Shown: piece by piece, positions 27,179 through 35,486 of the stretch
Numbering within the stretch: position 1 is the first letter of the stretch
Layout: each line of letters begins with the position of its first letter
Made by a program: the position numbers and the translations under genes
Source of the DNA: an uncultured Scytonema sp.
GTDB taxonomy: Bacteria > Cyanobacteriota > Cyanobacteriia > Cyanobacteriales > Nostocaceae
Assembly: GCA_937873135.1 (NCBI GenBank)
Contig: CALMVQ010000105.1
Location: forward strand, 1-64,000
Length of the DNA: 64,000 nt
Direction: 5' to 3'
Notes under the pieces: model-generated
Seen by the model: the letters and a program-made list of their open reading frames with translations, nothing else
Databases searched by the model: none
Told to the model about the DNA's origin: nothing

Positions 27179-28186
27179 TCAGCTTGCTTTCTTCTCAATC
27201 TCGGAGAACAGATATTGCATTCTAAGTGCGGAAGAGCGCAAGATGGGTTTTAGATCTGGCTCAACACTAGCTAAAACCTCATCCATTAACATCTCCAGCA
27301 TTTGTTGTACGAGTTCCCATGTTACTTGAACGCTTGGAAATACCAGGACACACAAGGGAATAAGTTCCTGTTCCACTGCTGTAAAATTGTTTTCTAGAAT
27401 ACACAACCATAAATAGCCCTGCATCATCTCTAGATCTCGAATTGCCGAAGCCTTCACCCCTGGATGTGAAAGCGTTCCCCGACGGCTTTGATGTCTGGTG
27501 TACAATTTAACCGCTCGGCGGTAAACAGTCTTGGCAATATCATGACAGGCAGGTAACAGTTGCTGTACAATTGTTAAACTTGGTGAGTCTGGCTCTAGGT
27601 TGGCAGCAGCTATGCAAACTCGCTGAAATGGAATACAGACTTGTTCTTCGAGGAATTTAAAGTAGGGATTTAGTAGGATTTGCTCAGAGCGTGAAAGCTG
27701 ATCCAGAAGTAATCTGCTGGTGTAATATATTTGTGTGGAGATGAAGCCAATACTTCGGGGGTCACTTGCTAACGTATGTTGCTGCCGAAGTGTTGTTAAC
27801 AGTTGTTCAAAGGTTATTGATAGCTTATCTGGCATAACTACTGTCAATGCAGACACAGGAGATGGCTCCTGCTGGTAAATGTCTAGCGCCTTCTCGTACA
27901 CAAATTGAATAGTTTCAGCCATTTGGTTTGTATTAAGCAGACTGACGGATTGAGCGTTGAAGAGGGCATTTGTCTTGGCGACTCCCCACTCACAGTCCAA
28001 CTTCAGTAAACGTTTCACAAAAGCTACGGTTTTAGCCCTTCCCTCTGGGGATGCACATTCAATTAACTCGAAAAAGTTCGTAGGTTCGCTTTTTAAAGTT
28101 GACAAGTCCAGCAGATAGCGATCAGACCAAAGCTTAGTGAGGAGACTCACTGAATCGTTGTGGATTTCTTTACTTAAATTGCTCAC
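27179..28186 (-). CDS. Hypothetical protein, helical
   Basis: A 335-residue protein, not recognised. Nearly all helical and leucine-rich, without signal peptide or membrane segments; for example NTNQMAETIQFVYEKALDIY, PFQRVCIAAANLEPDSPSLT and LVQQMLEMLMDEVLASVEPD. The C-terminus is Lys-rich. The size and pattern suggest a repeat-type helical scaffold, but nothing identifies its partner. It is separated by ~290 bp from the ODP-like gene on the same strand. Confidence 0.65.
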   Translation of the reverse strand: MSNLSKEIHNDSVSLLTKLWSDRYLLDLSTLKSEPTNFFELIECASPEGRAKTVAFVKRLLKLDCEWGVAKTNALFNAQSVSLLNTNQMAETIQFVYEKALDIYQQEPSPVSALTVVMPDKLSITFEQLLTTLRQQHTLASDPRSIGFISTQIYYTSRLLLDQLSRSEQILLNPYFKFLEEQVCIPFQRVCIAAANLEPDSPSLTIVQQLLPACHDIAKTVYRRAVKLYTRHQSRRGTLSHPGVKASAIRDLEMMQGYLWLCILENNFTAVEQELIPLCVLVFPSVQVTWELVQQMLEMLMDEVLASVEPDLKPILRSSALRMQYLFSEIEKKAS

Positions 28187-29153
28187 AGTAGATTCGTGAA
28201 AATAAGTGTGTTTGGAGTTTTACAAACAGCCGTCTTACCATAGCCTGACGAAGCAAAAGTCATGCCATGATTTTATTTAGTAGATACACCTTATTCTTTC
28301 TTGATCGATTGAGAAATTTAGCTTTTGAAATTCCGTTTTTCGCTTTATAATTCCGTAAACTCAAATACATCGTCGCTACCTTTGCATAGCAGGGATTCAA
28401 TGTGTTTGCCCTGCAAGCCTTACAAACGACTTGCTGTAGAGATCTTCAAACAAGTGCCCAATAATGTGTAAGTGCATTTGCGAGCCGGACCCCAAGGTTC
28501 AGCTTTCAGAACACAAAGTTTCTACAGATCTTTAAATGTATACCAATTTCAAAAATGTTTGCAACACATGAACCCATAGTAAGGGCGAACAACCGTTCGC
28601 CCCTACATGGTATCTGCCGCATTCTTTTTTCGCTCTTGGTATTACTATGAATACTCCCAAAAACTTCAAATTGTTGGTGTAAAAGCTATATTTAATATAG
28701 AAAAATGAGGAAAATGTGAGTATAAATAAAGACAACGGTGCAAGTCTAGAGTCATCCTTGACCGATGCTCCAGTAACTTCTGTTCAATGTGTGGTAGAAA
28801 ATTTCCCAAGCCATGATTTTTCCGTTCGTCATTTTCATTAATTTACGACTGTTGAGAATTAAGGGACTTCGTGTGAAAAGTTAGGTTCCTCATCCCCTTG
28901 TTGAGTCTAGGAGCGTAGCAGAGCCTTAGCGATTTATTAAATTAGGCATTCATTTCTGAAGGGAATGGGAGTAGGTCAGTGTTATATTTTGTTCTAATTG
29001 CCTAACGGGACTTAAGTTACACGTTTATTTGCTTGATTCTATGGCTGAGGAATGCGGATCTTGGCTTTAACTTAGTAATCACGTATTGAAGCAGAAGCCG
29101 TAAAGTAGACAGGCAAGTTATAATCTTTTTGCGGATGAACGTAACAAAAATTT
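28187..29153. other. Long intergenic region, one dispersed repeat
   Basis: About 970 bp without a convincing gene. It contains copy 2 of the 28-bp repeat at 28542-28569, followed by GGGCGAAC, AACC and GTTCGCCC, which can form a small hairpin. AT-rich elsewhere. It carries the promoter for the DUF6825 operon, not identifiable by eye. Confidence 0.5.
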
Positions 29154-29477
29154 ATGAGTAACCCTCTTTTGCAAGCATTTTTCGTGGGCAGGGCGCTAGG
29201 TGAAGTTGTCACTGAGAAGTTGGAGTACGCTTTGACGGATGCTCTGAGCGAACTTGGTAAATGGGATGCTGAAGCTAGAGAGCAGATGCGATCTTTTACA
29301 GAAGAAGTGACAGAACGAGCACATCGAGCAGCCGAAGCTGCGGGTAGTTCTGGCACGACGACAGGATACGGGCAAGCAGGTTCAGGCGATACCCAAGCAA
29401 TCATTGATGAATTGCGAGCAGAAATTGCCTTATTGCGTACAGAATTGCAACGTTATCGCAGTAATTCTGTTAGCTGA
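29154..29477 (+). CDS. DUF6825-family protein
   Basis: A 107-residue cyanobacterial/chloroplast-type protein: SNPLLQAFFVGRALGEVVTE, KLEYALTDALSELGKWDAEA, EQMRSFTEEVTERA, a Gly/Ser/Thr-rich linker, then a coiled-coil-like tail (QAIIDELRAEIALLRTELQR). The function of the family is unknown. It is the first gene of a co-directional set with an ABC1 kinase (87 bp later) and a PP2C phosphatase, which suggests a shared regulatory role in membranes or thylakoids (inference). Confidence 0.75.
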   Translation: MSNPLLQAFFVGRALGEVVTEKLEYALTDALSELGKWDAEAREQMRSFTEEVTERAHRAAEAAGSSGTTTGYGQAGSGDTQAIIDELRAEIALLRTELQRYRSNSVS

Positions 29478-29563
29478 TAGCAATTAGCAATGCATACACT
29501 TTAGGAATCAAGAGTGTCTTTACATTCTGCTGACTCGGTGATAACCAGCGGTACTCAAGGCAT

Positions 29564-31249
29564 ATGGAAAAGAGTTATACAGATAAGGCATACCGTTGGA
29601 ACCGCGAAAAATACTCTCGCAGACGGCGGTTTTTGGACATTTGGTTTTTTGTCTGGGCTTTGTTGTTCCGGCTTTGGCTTTACAACAAATCTTGGAGTTA
29701 CCCTGGTGGAGGTACTGAAGCTAAAAAGGCTGCAAGACGTAAATCAGCTGCTGTTTGGATTCGGAATACCCTCCTGGAATTGGGCCCAACTTTTATTAAA
29801 GTTGGACAATTGTTCTCTACCCGTGCTGATTTATTCCCCAGCGAATATGTGGAAGAACTGGCAAAACTCCAAGACAAAGTACCCGCATTTAGTTACGAAC
29901 AAGTAGAAACAATTATTGAGCAAGAGCTAGGCAAGAAAATCCCCGAACTCTTTGAGAGTTTTGAACCAATTCCCCTAGCTGCTGCCAGTTTGGGGCAAGT
30001 ACACAAAGCTGTGTTGCATTCTCTTGAAGCAGTTGTTGTCAAGGTGCAACGCCCCGGCTTAAAGAAGCTTTTTGAAATCGATCTTCAAATTCTTAAGGGT
30101 ATTACTCGCTACTTTCAAAACCATCCGAAATGGGGACGCGGGCGAGATTGGATAGGAGTCTATGAAGAGTGCTGTCGCATTCTTTGGGAAGAAATTGACT
30201 ATCTCAGCGAAGGTCGCAATGCTGATACTTTCCGCCGGAACTTTCGCATTTACGATTGGGTAAAAGTACCGCGTGTTTACTGGCGTTACACTTCGTCACG
30301 AGTTGTCACACTGGAATATCTACCCGGAATTAAAATTAGTCAATACGAAGCTATAGAAGCAGCAGGTTTGGATCGGAAAGTCCTTGCCCGTCAAGGCGCA
30401 CAAGCCTACCTGCATCAACTGCTTGATAATGGCTTTTTCCACGCTGACCCCCACCCTGGTAATATTGCTGTCAGCCCGGAAGGTGCTTTGATATTCTACG
30501 ATTTTGGCATGATGGGGCGGATTAATTCTAATGTTCGTGAAAGACTGATGGAAACCATGTTTGGCATTGCTTCCAAAGATGGCGATCGCGTTGTTCAGTC
30601 TCTGATCGATTTAGGGGCGATCGCACCTGTAGAAGATATGGGACCAGTGCGGCGTTCTGTCCAGTATATGCTGGATAATTTTATGGATAAGTCTTTTGAG
30701 AACCAGTCGATCGCTGCCATTAGTGACGATCTTTACGAAATCGCTTATAATCAGCCATTTAGATTTCCAGCTACTTTCACTTTCGTCATGCGAGCTTTTT
30801 CGACGTTGGAGGGAGTAGGTAAGGGGTTAGATCCAGAATTTAACTTTATGGAAGTTGCTCAACCGTATGCAATGCAGCTTATGACCTCTATGAATGGTAA
30901 TGATGGCAATAGCTTTCTGAATGAATTGAGTCGTCAAGCAGTTCAGGTAAGTAGTACCGCATTTGGACTACCACGTAGGGTAGAAGATACACTAGAAAAA
31001 CTAGAGCGGGGAGATCTACGCGTGCGGGTTCGGTCTATAGAAACAGAGCGCCTGCTACGGCGGCAGAGTAATATTCAGATAGGAATGACTTACGCAGTTA
31101 TAATCAGTGGTTTTACACTTTCCGCTACGATTTTATTGGTGAGTCATTATGTGTGGTTGGCTATATCGGCTGGTTTAATCGCGGTAGCTCTATCATGGCT
31201 GCTGTTTCGACTGCTTCTGCGCCTCGACCGCTATGACCGTATGTCTTAA
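29564..31249 (+). CDS. ABC1/UbiB-family atypical kinase
   Basis: A 561-residue atypical kinase of the ABC1 (AarF/UbiB/COQ8) family. The family KxGQ helix is TFIKVGQLFSTRADLFPSEY, the Ala-rich nucleotide loop is PLAAASLGQVHKAVL, the catalytic region is FFHADPHPGNIAVSPEG and the metal-binding motif is IFYDFGMMG. Two hydrophobic C-terminal segments (YAVIISGFTLSATILLVSHY and the following one) anchor it in the membrane. In cyanobacteria and plastids such proteins affect prenyl-quinone metabolism and thylakoid lipids. The direct substrate is not known. Confidence 0.93.
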   Translation: MEKSYTDKAYRWNREKYSRRRRFLDIWFFVWALLFRLWLYNKSWSYPGGGTEAKKAARRKSAAVWIRNTLLELGPTFIKVGQLFSTRADLFPSEYVEELAKLQDKVPAFSYEQVETIIEQELGKKIPELFESFEPIPLAAASLGQVHKAVLHSLEAVVVKVQRPGLKKLFEIDLQILKGITRYFQNHPKWGRGRDWIGVYEECCRILWEEIDYLSEGRNADTFRRNFRIYDWVKVPRVYWRYTSSRVVTLEYLPGIKISQYEAIEAAGLDRKVLARQGAQAYLHQLLDNGFFHADPHPGNIAVSPEGALIFYDFGMMGRINSNVRERLMETMFGIASKDGDRVVQSLIDLGAIAPVEDMGPVRRSVQYMLDNFMDKSFENQSIAAISDDLYEIAYNQPFRFPATFTFVMRAFSTLEGVGKGLDPEFNFMEVAQPYAMQLMTSMNGNDGNSFLNELSRQAVQVSSTAFGLPRRVEDTLEKLERGDLRVRVRSIETERLLRRQSNIQIGMTYAVIISGFTLSATILLVSHYVWLAISAGLIAVALSWLLFRLLLRLDRYDRMS

Positions 31250-31266
31250 ATTGTTGTAGAAACTAT

Positions 31267-31992
31267 ATGAAACTTAACTTTATCGGAAAAAGTGATCCGG
31301 GACTTATTCGTTCTAATAACCAAGATAATTTCTATATCGACTTAAAGGGGCGATTTTTCATAGTTGCTGATGGTATGGGGGGTCATGCAGGCGGCGAGCA
31401 AGCAAGTCAAATCGCGACTCAGAAAATTCAGGAGTACTTGAATACAAATTGGAATTCCTCTAAATCTCCAGAAATTTTGTTGGAAGAAGCCTTATGGGAG
31501 GCAAATAAAGCCATTTTGCTCGATCAGGCAAATCACCCCGAACGTTCTGATATGGGAACAACGGTAGTTGTGGTGATTTTTGGCTCTGGAGAACCGCCTT
31601 GGTGCGCTCATGTTGGGGATTCTCGCTTGTACCGCTTGCGGGAGTCGCATTTAGAGCAGTTAACAGAAGATCATACCTGGGTAGCACGGGCGATCAAAAT
31701 GGGTGACATTACAGCGGATGAAGCAAGAACGCATCCCTTTCGCCATGTGTTATCACGCTGTTTGGGACGTGAAGATTTGCATCAGATAGATGTACAACCA
31801 TTAGACATTAAACTTGGCGATCGCTTGCTGCTCTGTAGTGACGGTTTGACAGAAGAACTTGCCGATAAAAAGATTGCTTCCTACCTCCAAGAATACCCTC
31901 CTATCGATAAAGCAGCTATTTCGCTTATTGAGGCGGCGAAAGAGGAAGGTGGTCACGACAACATTACTGTCGTTATTATTGCACTTGAATGA
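31267..31992 (+). CDS. PP2C-type serine/threonine phosphatase
   Basis: A 241-residue soluble metal-dependent protein phosphatase of the PPM/Stp1 type. Motifs in order: SDPGLIRSNNQDNFYID, FFIVADGMGGHAGGEQAS (metal-binding Asp and Gly), SDMGTTVVVVIF, WCAHVGDSRLYRLRE, LLLCSDGLTEEL (Asp) and EEGGHDNITVVII. It begins 17 bp after the ABC1 kinase gene, so the two are almost certainly co-transcribed. It would reverse Ser/Thr phosphorylation, possibly by the kinase encoded at 33249-34790 or others. Confidence 0.93.
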   Translation: MKLNFIGKSDPGLIRSNNQDNFYIDLKGRFFIVADGMGGHAGGEQASQIATQKIQEYLNTNWNSSKSPEILLEEALWEANKAILLDQANHPERSDMGTTVVVVIFGSGEPPWCAHVGDSRLYRLRESHLEQLTEDHTWVARAIKMGDITADEARTHPFRHVLSRCLGREDLHQIDVQPLDIKLGDRLLLCSDGLTEELADKKIASYLQEYPPIDKAAISLIEAAKEEGGHDNITVVIIALE

Positions 31993-32555
31993 ATGGTTCG
32001 TTTTGGAGTGGCGAGTCGGGCAATCAAAATTTTCATTCCTCATTCCCCATTCCGAAACGAACCAATTCCAGTATATCTACTCAGCAATTTGTTCAGCCTG
32101 AGCTTTTTTATTGATCACAACTTGATACAAATATTTTTAGCTTCCAAAGTTATAACTACAAGGAAGCTAAACTTCATAATTATGTGCTTGACATCTTGCA
32201 CATAATCATGTAGGGGGAATATAATCTATGAATACTCCCTGATATTCCCACAACTTTGTGGGAAAGTAAAAGGAAACAGGGGGACAGGAAGAAATTTTTT
32301 CTTCCTCGTCGCCTAATTTAACCCTCATTTTTTCCGAAATTCATCTCGGTCGATGCGGGGTATATATCAGATGGCTTACAAGTAAGCTATCTGCTTTGTC
32401 GAAAAATACCTATAAGGATATGGGCAACTTGTCTGACAATTGTTATCTTTCGTAATACAGAGGTACTAATGTGGGACACAAGAAAGTTCAGTAACTAACC
32501 TTTTAGGAGTTCTGTGAGTTAAATCGTATTGAATCCTTATTTTCCGGAGTTAACT
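31993..32555. promoter_or_regulatory. Leader region of nblA
   Basis: A 563-bp non-coding stretch before nblA. It holds an inverted repeat at 32179-32206 (ATTATGTGC, 10 bp, GCACATAAT) and a small stem at about 32252-32270 (TTCCCACAAC, TTT, GTGGGAA). nblA is known to be induced by nitrogen or sulfur starvation, so a regulated promoter is expected. I found no canonical GTA-N8-TAC NtcA site. Confidence 0.4.
32179..32206. repeat. 9-bp inverted repeat, operator-like
   Basis: ATTATGTGC at 32179-32187 and GCACATAAT at 32198-32206, spacer 10 bp. The perfect dyad with a helical-turn-compatible spacing suits a dimeric DNA-binding protein. It is about 350 bp upstream of nblA and 187 bp after the PP2C gene. 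Confidence 0.45.
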
Positions 32556-32753
32556 ATGGATCAACCAATTGAACTAACCCTAGAGCAGCAATTCAGCATC
32601 CGTTCATTTTCCACTCAAGTGCAGAGTATGAGTCCTGAACAAGCTAAAGACTTTTTAGTCAAGCTTTATGAGCAAATGGTTGTGCGTGAAGCAACTTACA
32701 AAGAGCTTCTCAAGCATCAGTGGGGCTTAGATTCAGGTTCGATGTGGGCATAG
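32556..32753 (+). CDS. nblA: Phycobilisome degradation protein NblA
   Basis: A small adaptor that binds phycobiliproteins and recruits the Clp protease, so that light-harvesting antennae are degraded under nutrient starvation. The 65 residues match the family closely: QPIELTLEQQFSIRSFSTQV, then SPEQAKDFLVKLYEQMVVRE and YKELLKHQWGLDSGS. The ATG at 32556 is chosen because NblA proteins begin M(N/D)QPIEL and CCGGAG lies 10 bp upstream; the open frame extends nine codons further. Stand-alone gene. Confidence 0.97.
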   Translation: MDQPIELTLEQQFSIRSFSTQVQSMSPEQAKDFLVKLYEQMVVREATYKELLKHQWGLDSGSMWA

Positions 32754-33248
32754 AGTTTAAGTGTCGCTGGGGGCGACCTCCTTCTCTCGCTCGGTTCCAA
32801 GGAGGAAAAAAGCCGGGGATGTCGGGGCGTCAACTTTGATAGAGAAACGAAACATGAGAAAATGAACTCTTGTGTTGTCAAAACATCTGGGTGCATACCC
32901 AAGTATATTTATAACTTATGTTGCTTTTCAAGTCAAAACCATAATATTATGCTGATTTCGTCAAATTTGACTTGTACGCTCACTGTTGGCGGAAAAAACA
33001 CTCTCATACTTATTTTTTTAGAAAACGCAATGTTCTCTAATTGAGAATCTCCGGAATAAAGCAACGAAATTTATTAAGACATTGCTGCCTTAAGATCACC
33101 ATTGCTAGGGATAAATATTGGCTTAGCTTTCACTCAACAGGAGTCTTGCTACTTTTTTTATCTATTTATATTTCTTATACCTGGATTTTTGGCTTCCAGA
33201 ACACGATCTTTACAATATTTAATATAAAGTCGGCTGTACTACTTTGCC
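32754..33248. other. Intergenic, no clear signal
   Basis: AT-rich region between nblA and the convergent kinase gene. A G/C-rich patch right after nblA (GGCGACCTCC, GGTTCCAAGGAGG) may be a decayed repeat. No gene seen. Confidence 0.4.
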
Positions 33249-34790
33249 TCAGTCGGAAAGATCAAAAGAAGAATCCGTGTCAATGGATTGTAACTTCGCA
33301 AGAATTTGGAGCTTGATCTTTTCGTATTCAACTTTAAGTGAATTTCTAGTAACTTGAGGATCGGCAGTGGATACCAATGTATTACTCATAATGACCCACT
33401 GTTGTAGTCGTTGGCGTTGGGCAAAGGCAATACTTGAGAGTTGGATGTGAGTACAGCGACTTGGCTCTTCCCGTGCAAAGAACAGCACGCGGTAATAGCC
33501 AGTTTGTCCGAGCAAGCGGGCGATTTCTTGACCGATACTTGTTTTGAGGTCGAGGTAGTAAGGCAACCATTTAGCACCATGTTGACGATTGTAGATTAAG
33601 GTAATCCACAGTAACATGGGATGGGGACTCATAATAAAAAGAAATTGATTGTAGCGAGTACAAATTAAACGCTTTTTAATTTCCTCTTGCGGTAACATCA
33701 CCCATAAGGCGGCAGAGAGTTCTCCATGAGCACGGATGGCTTGGGGAAAAACAATATTGGCAATCGGTTTATTTTGAGGCCAGGAAAAAGCTCGTGCAAT
33801 TTCATCGTTGGACACAGGTGCGAGTAAATCGACTTTTGTCTTCTGCTTGAACTCAGCTTGAGCATTCTTGATGCTTAGAGCGACATGAGTGCTTTGTGTA
33901 GTGTAACGCTGCTCTAAAGATGCTAAAACCTTGAGGATTTCACCAACACTCTGAGGTCGATCACTTGGTGACTTTGCTAGACAACTCATCACCAAATCTT
34001 CCACTTCCTTGGGAGTTTTGAGTGCGGGATCAACCTCAGCAAAGGAACGCGGTGTTTGATAGTGATGTACTTTATACCACGATCCAAAAGAGTGAGTTGT
34101 GACAACCAGAGGCATTTTCCCCGTAAGCATCTCAAACATCAATACGCCTAAACTATAAATATCGGAACGGTTGTCTAGTTCTTTGCCCTCCATCTGTTCA
34201 GGAGAAGAATAAGCCAAAGTACCTAAATAGTAGTGAGTACTGTTTTCATCTAACTCCAACAATTTAGCGATGCCAAAATCTAGAATTTTGACTAACTCCC
34301 CGAAACTGGGGTCAACAATCGCTATCATATTGCTGGGCTTAATGTCACGGTGGATGATTGAGTAAATTTTGTCACCAACTAGGATGCCATCATGAGCACA
34401 CTGTAACCCCAGACAGATTTGACGAGCCATACTCAGGAATCTAGCAACAGACAAATGTTGTTTTCGGATGATGTTACTCAAGCTTGTTCCTTCAAGATAT
34501 TCCATGACATAAAACGGGATGTCATGCTCGTCTACACCATAGTCCATGACTCGAACAATATGGATACTTCTTTGCCCCAGTAAAGCACAGGTTTTTGCTT
34601 CCTGCTCAAAGCGTTGCTGTACCCCTATCTTTTGATTTTGAAGTGATAGAGAGAGAAACTTAATAGCAACAGGTACGCCTCCCAACAAAGTGTCATTAGC
34701 ACGATAAACTCGACCCATTGCTCCAGTACCGATTAACTCCTGAAGCTGGTAACGTTTGACGAGTGAGCGACCAATGTTGGGGTCTGACAT
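33249..34790 (-). CDS. Hanks-type serine/threonine protein kinase
   Basis: A 513-residue soluble Ser/Thr kinase. The N-terminal ~290 residues are the kinase domain: glycine loop ELIGTGAMGRVYRAND, catalytic Lys in VPVAIKFLSL, IIHRDIKPSNMIAI (catalytic loop), ILDFGIAKLLE (DFG), LGTLAYSSPEQMEG (activation loop end) and SDIYSLGVLMFEMLTGKMP. A C-terminal ~200-residue region has no recognised domain (contains RVLFFAREEPSRCTHIQLSS). There is no membrane segment, unlike PknB-type receptors. It could be a counterpart of the PP2C phosphatase 1.3 kb away, which is only positional inference. Confidence 0.93.
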   Translation of the reverse strand: MSDPNIGRSLVKRYQLQELIGTGAMGRVYRANDTLLGGVPVAIKFLSLSLQNQKIGVQQRFEQEAKTCALLGQRSIHIVRVMDYGVDEHDIPFYVMEYLEGTSLSNIIRKQHLSVARFLSMARQICLGLQCAHDGILVGDKIYSIIHRDIKPSNMIAIVDPSFGELVKILDFGIAKLLELDENSTHYYLGTLAYSSPEQMEGKELDNRSDIYSLGVLMFEMLTGKMPLVVTTHSFGSWYKVHHYQTPRSFAEVDPALKTPKEVEDLVMSCLAKSPSDRPQSVGEILKVLASLEQRYTTQSTHVALSIKNAQAEFKQKTKVDLLAPVSNDEIARAFSWPQNKPIANIVFPQAIRAHGELSAALWVMLPQEEIKKRLICTRYNQFLFIMSPHPMLLWITLIYNRQHGAKWLPYYLDLKTSIGQEIARLLGQTGYYRVLFFAREEPSRCTHIQLSSIAFAQRQRLQQWVIMSNTLVSTADPQVTRNSLKVEYEKIKLQILAKLQSIDTDSSFDLSD

Positions 34791-35099
34791 ACTAAGGAGA
34801 GGAATGGGTAATAAGGGACGGGGAAGTCATTATAGCGTTTCTCAGTTGTATCTCATACAGTCTTGCCCTCTCACCCAGCCTCTCCCCCAATTTTGGGAGG
34901 GGTTGACTGTCAGATCGAGGTAAGGGTATTTTGTGTGTGACTCAACCGATAATTGCTAGATAATGTTATCTACCCTCCCGCACTTGTGTTCTGATTTAGT
35001 TTGCCCAATTTGCTAACAATTATTTTCTGCTCCAAAGGTAAAAGAGGTGTTGCTTAAACCCGTGTGTAGTAGTCTGCCTATATTTGACCGGAACTCATA

Positions 35100-35385
35100 G
35101 GACGCAAGCCCCTGACTTTAGGCATGGGGTAAGTCCGTGCGGGACTTCAGTCCCCGTCAAAAGATCTATTTTTTTGATACAATTAAACAAACTGGTCAAT
35201 TGTCTCGACCCTACCCCCGGACTGGGGGAAAGTTATGCCTAGGAAGATATCGATCCTTAGTGGGTGGAGTCCGGGAACCATGCCTGCGGGACAAATTTAT
35301 TTGTCCGACAATCGGATATTTAGGAGATACGGCAGAAACTCGTAAAAGTTTCCCCCTGCCTTTAGGCGTGGGGAGTGTCAATATG
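35100..35385 (+). ncRNA. Orphan TnpB-type guide RNA (omega RNA) / tnpB-less IS605-type element
   Basis: The start resembles an IS200/IS605 left end (hairpin AGCCCCTGACTTTAGGCATGGGG, 35108-35130). The body has the sequence style that follows tnpB genes in cyanobacteria: ATGCCTAGGAAGATATCGAT, CCTTAGTGGGTGGAGTCCGG, GGAACCATGCC, a hairpin GGACAAA/TTTGTCC (35289-35306), CGGATATTTAGGAGATACGG and CAGAAACTCG. It ends with the right-end hairpin CCCCCTGCC, TTTA, GGCGTGGGG (35353-35372) and GTGTCAAT. No TnpB or TnpA codons lie between the ends. I infer a deleted element that kept its guide-RNA scaffold; similarity is by memory of family sequences, not by alignment. Confidence 0.55.
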
Positions 35386-35411
35386 TAAAACGGAACTATA
35401 AATGCATATAA

Positions 35412-35440
35412 ACCCCCGACTTCTTTATGAAGTCGGGGGT
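35412..35440. terminator. Strong terminator-like hairpin
   Basis: 12-bp stem ACCCCCGACTTC / GAAGTCGGGGGT with a 5-base loop, followed by CTTGTTTTT. It would end a plus-strand transcript such as one from the omega-RNA element. On the minus strand no T-run follows, so it does not obviously serve the gene at 35487-36821. Confidence 0.6.
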
Positions 35441-35486
35441 CTTGTTTTTCAGTCACTATTCTAATTGCTAACTGCTAGTTAACGAC

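Larger units (their letters stand above)
34791..35486. other. Intergenic holding an orphan omega-RNA-like element
   Basis: Contains a GC-rich hairpin (about 34886-34911, CTCCCCC, AATTTT, GGGAGG), the TnpB-type guide-RNA region (35100-35385, listed separately) and a strong terminator-like hairpin (35412-35440). No protein gene. Confidence 0.55.

Noticed and set aside
32452-32466. NtcA-like site GTA...TAC upstream of nblA
   Set aside because: The spacing is 9 bases; the consensus needs exactly 8 between GTA and TAC.
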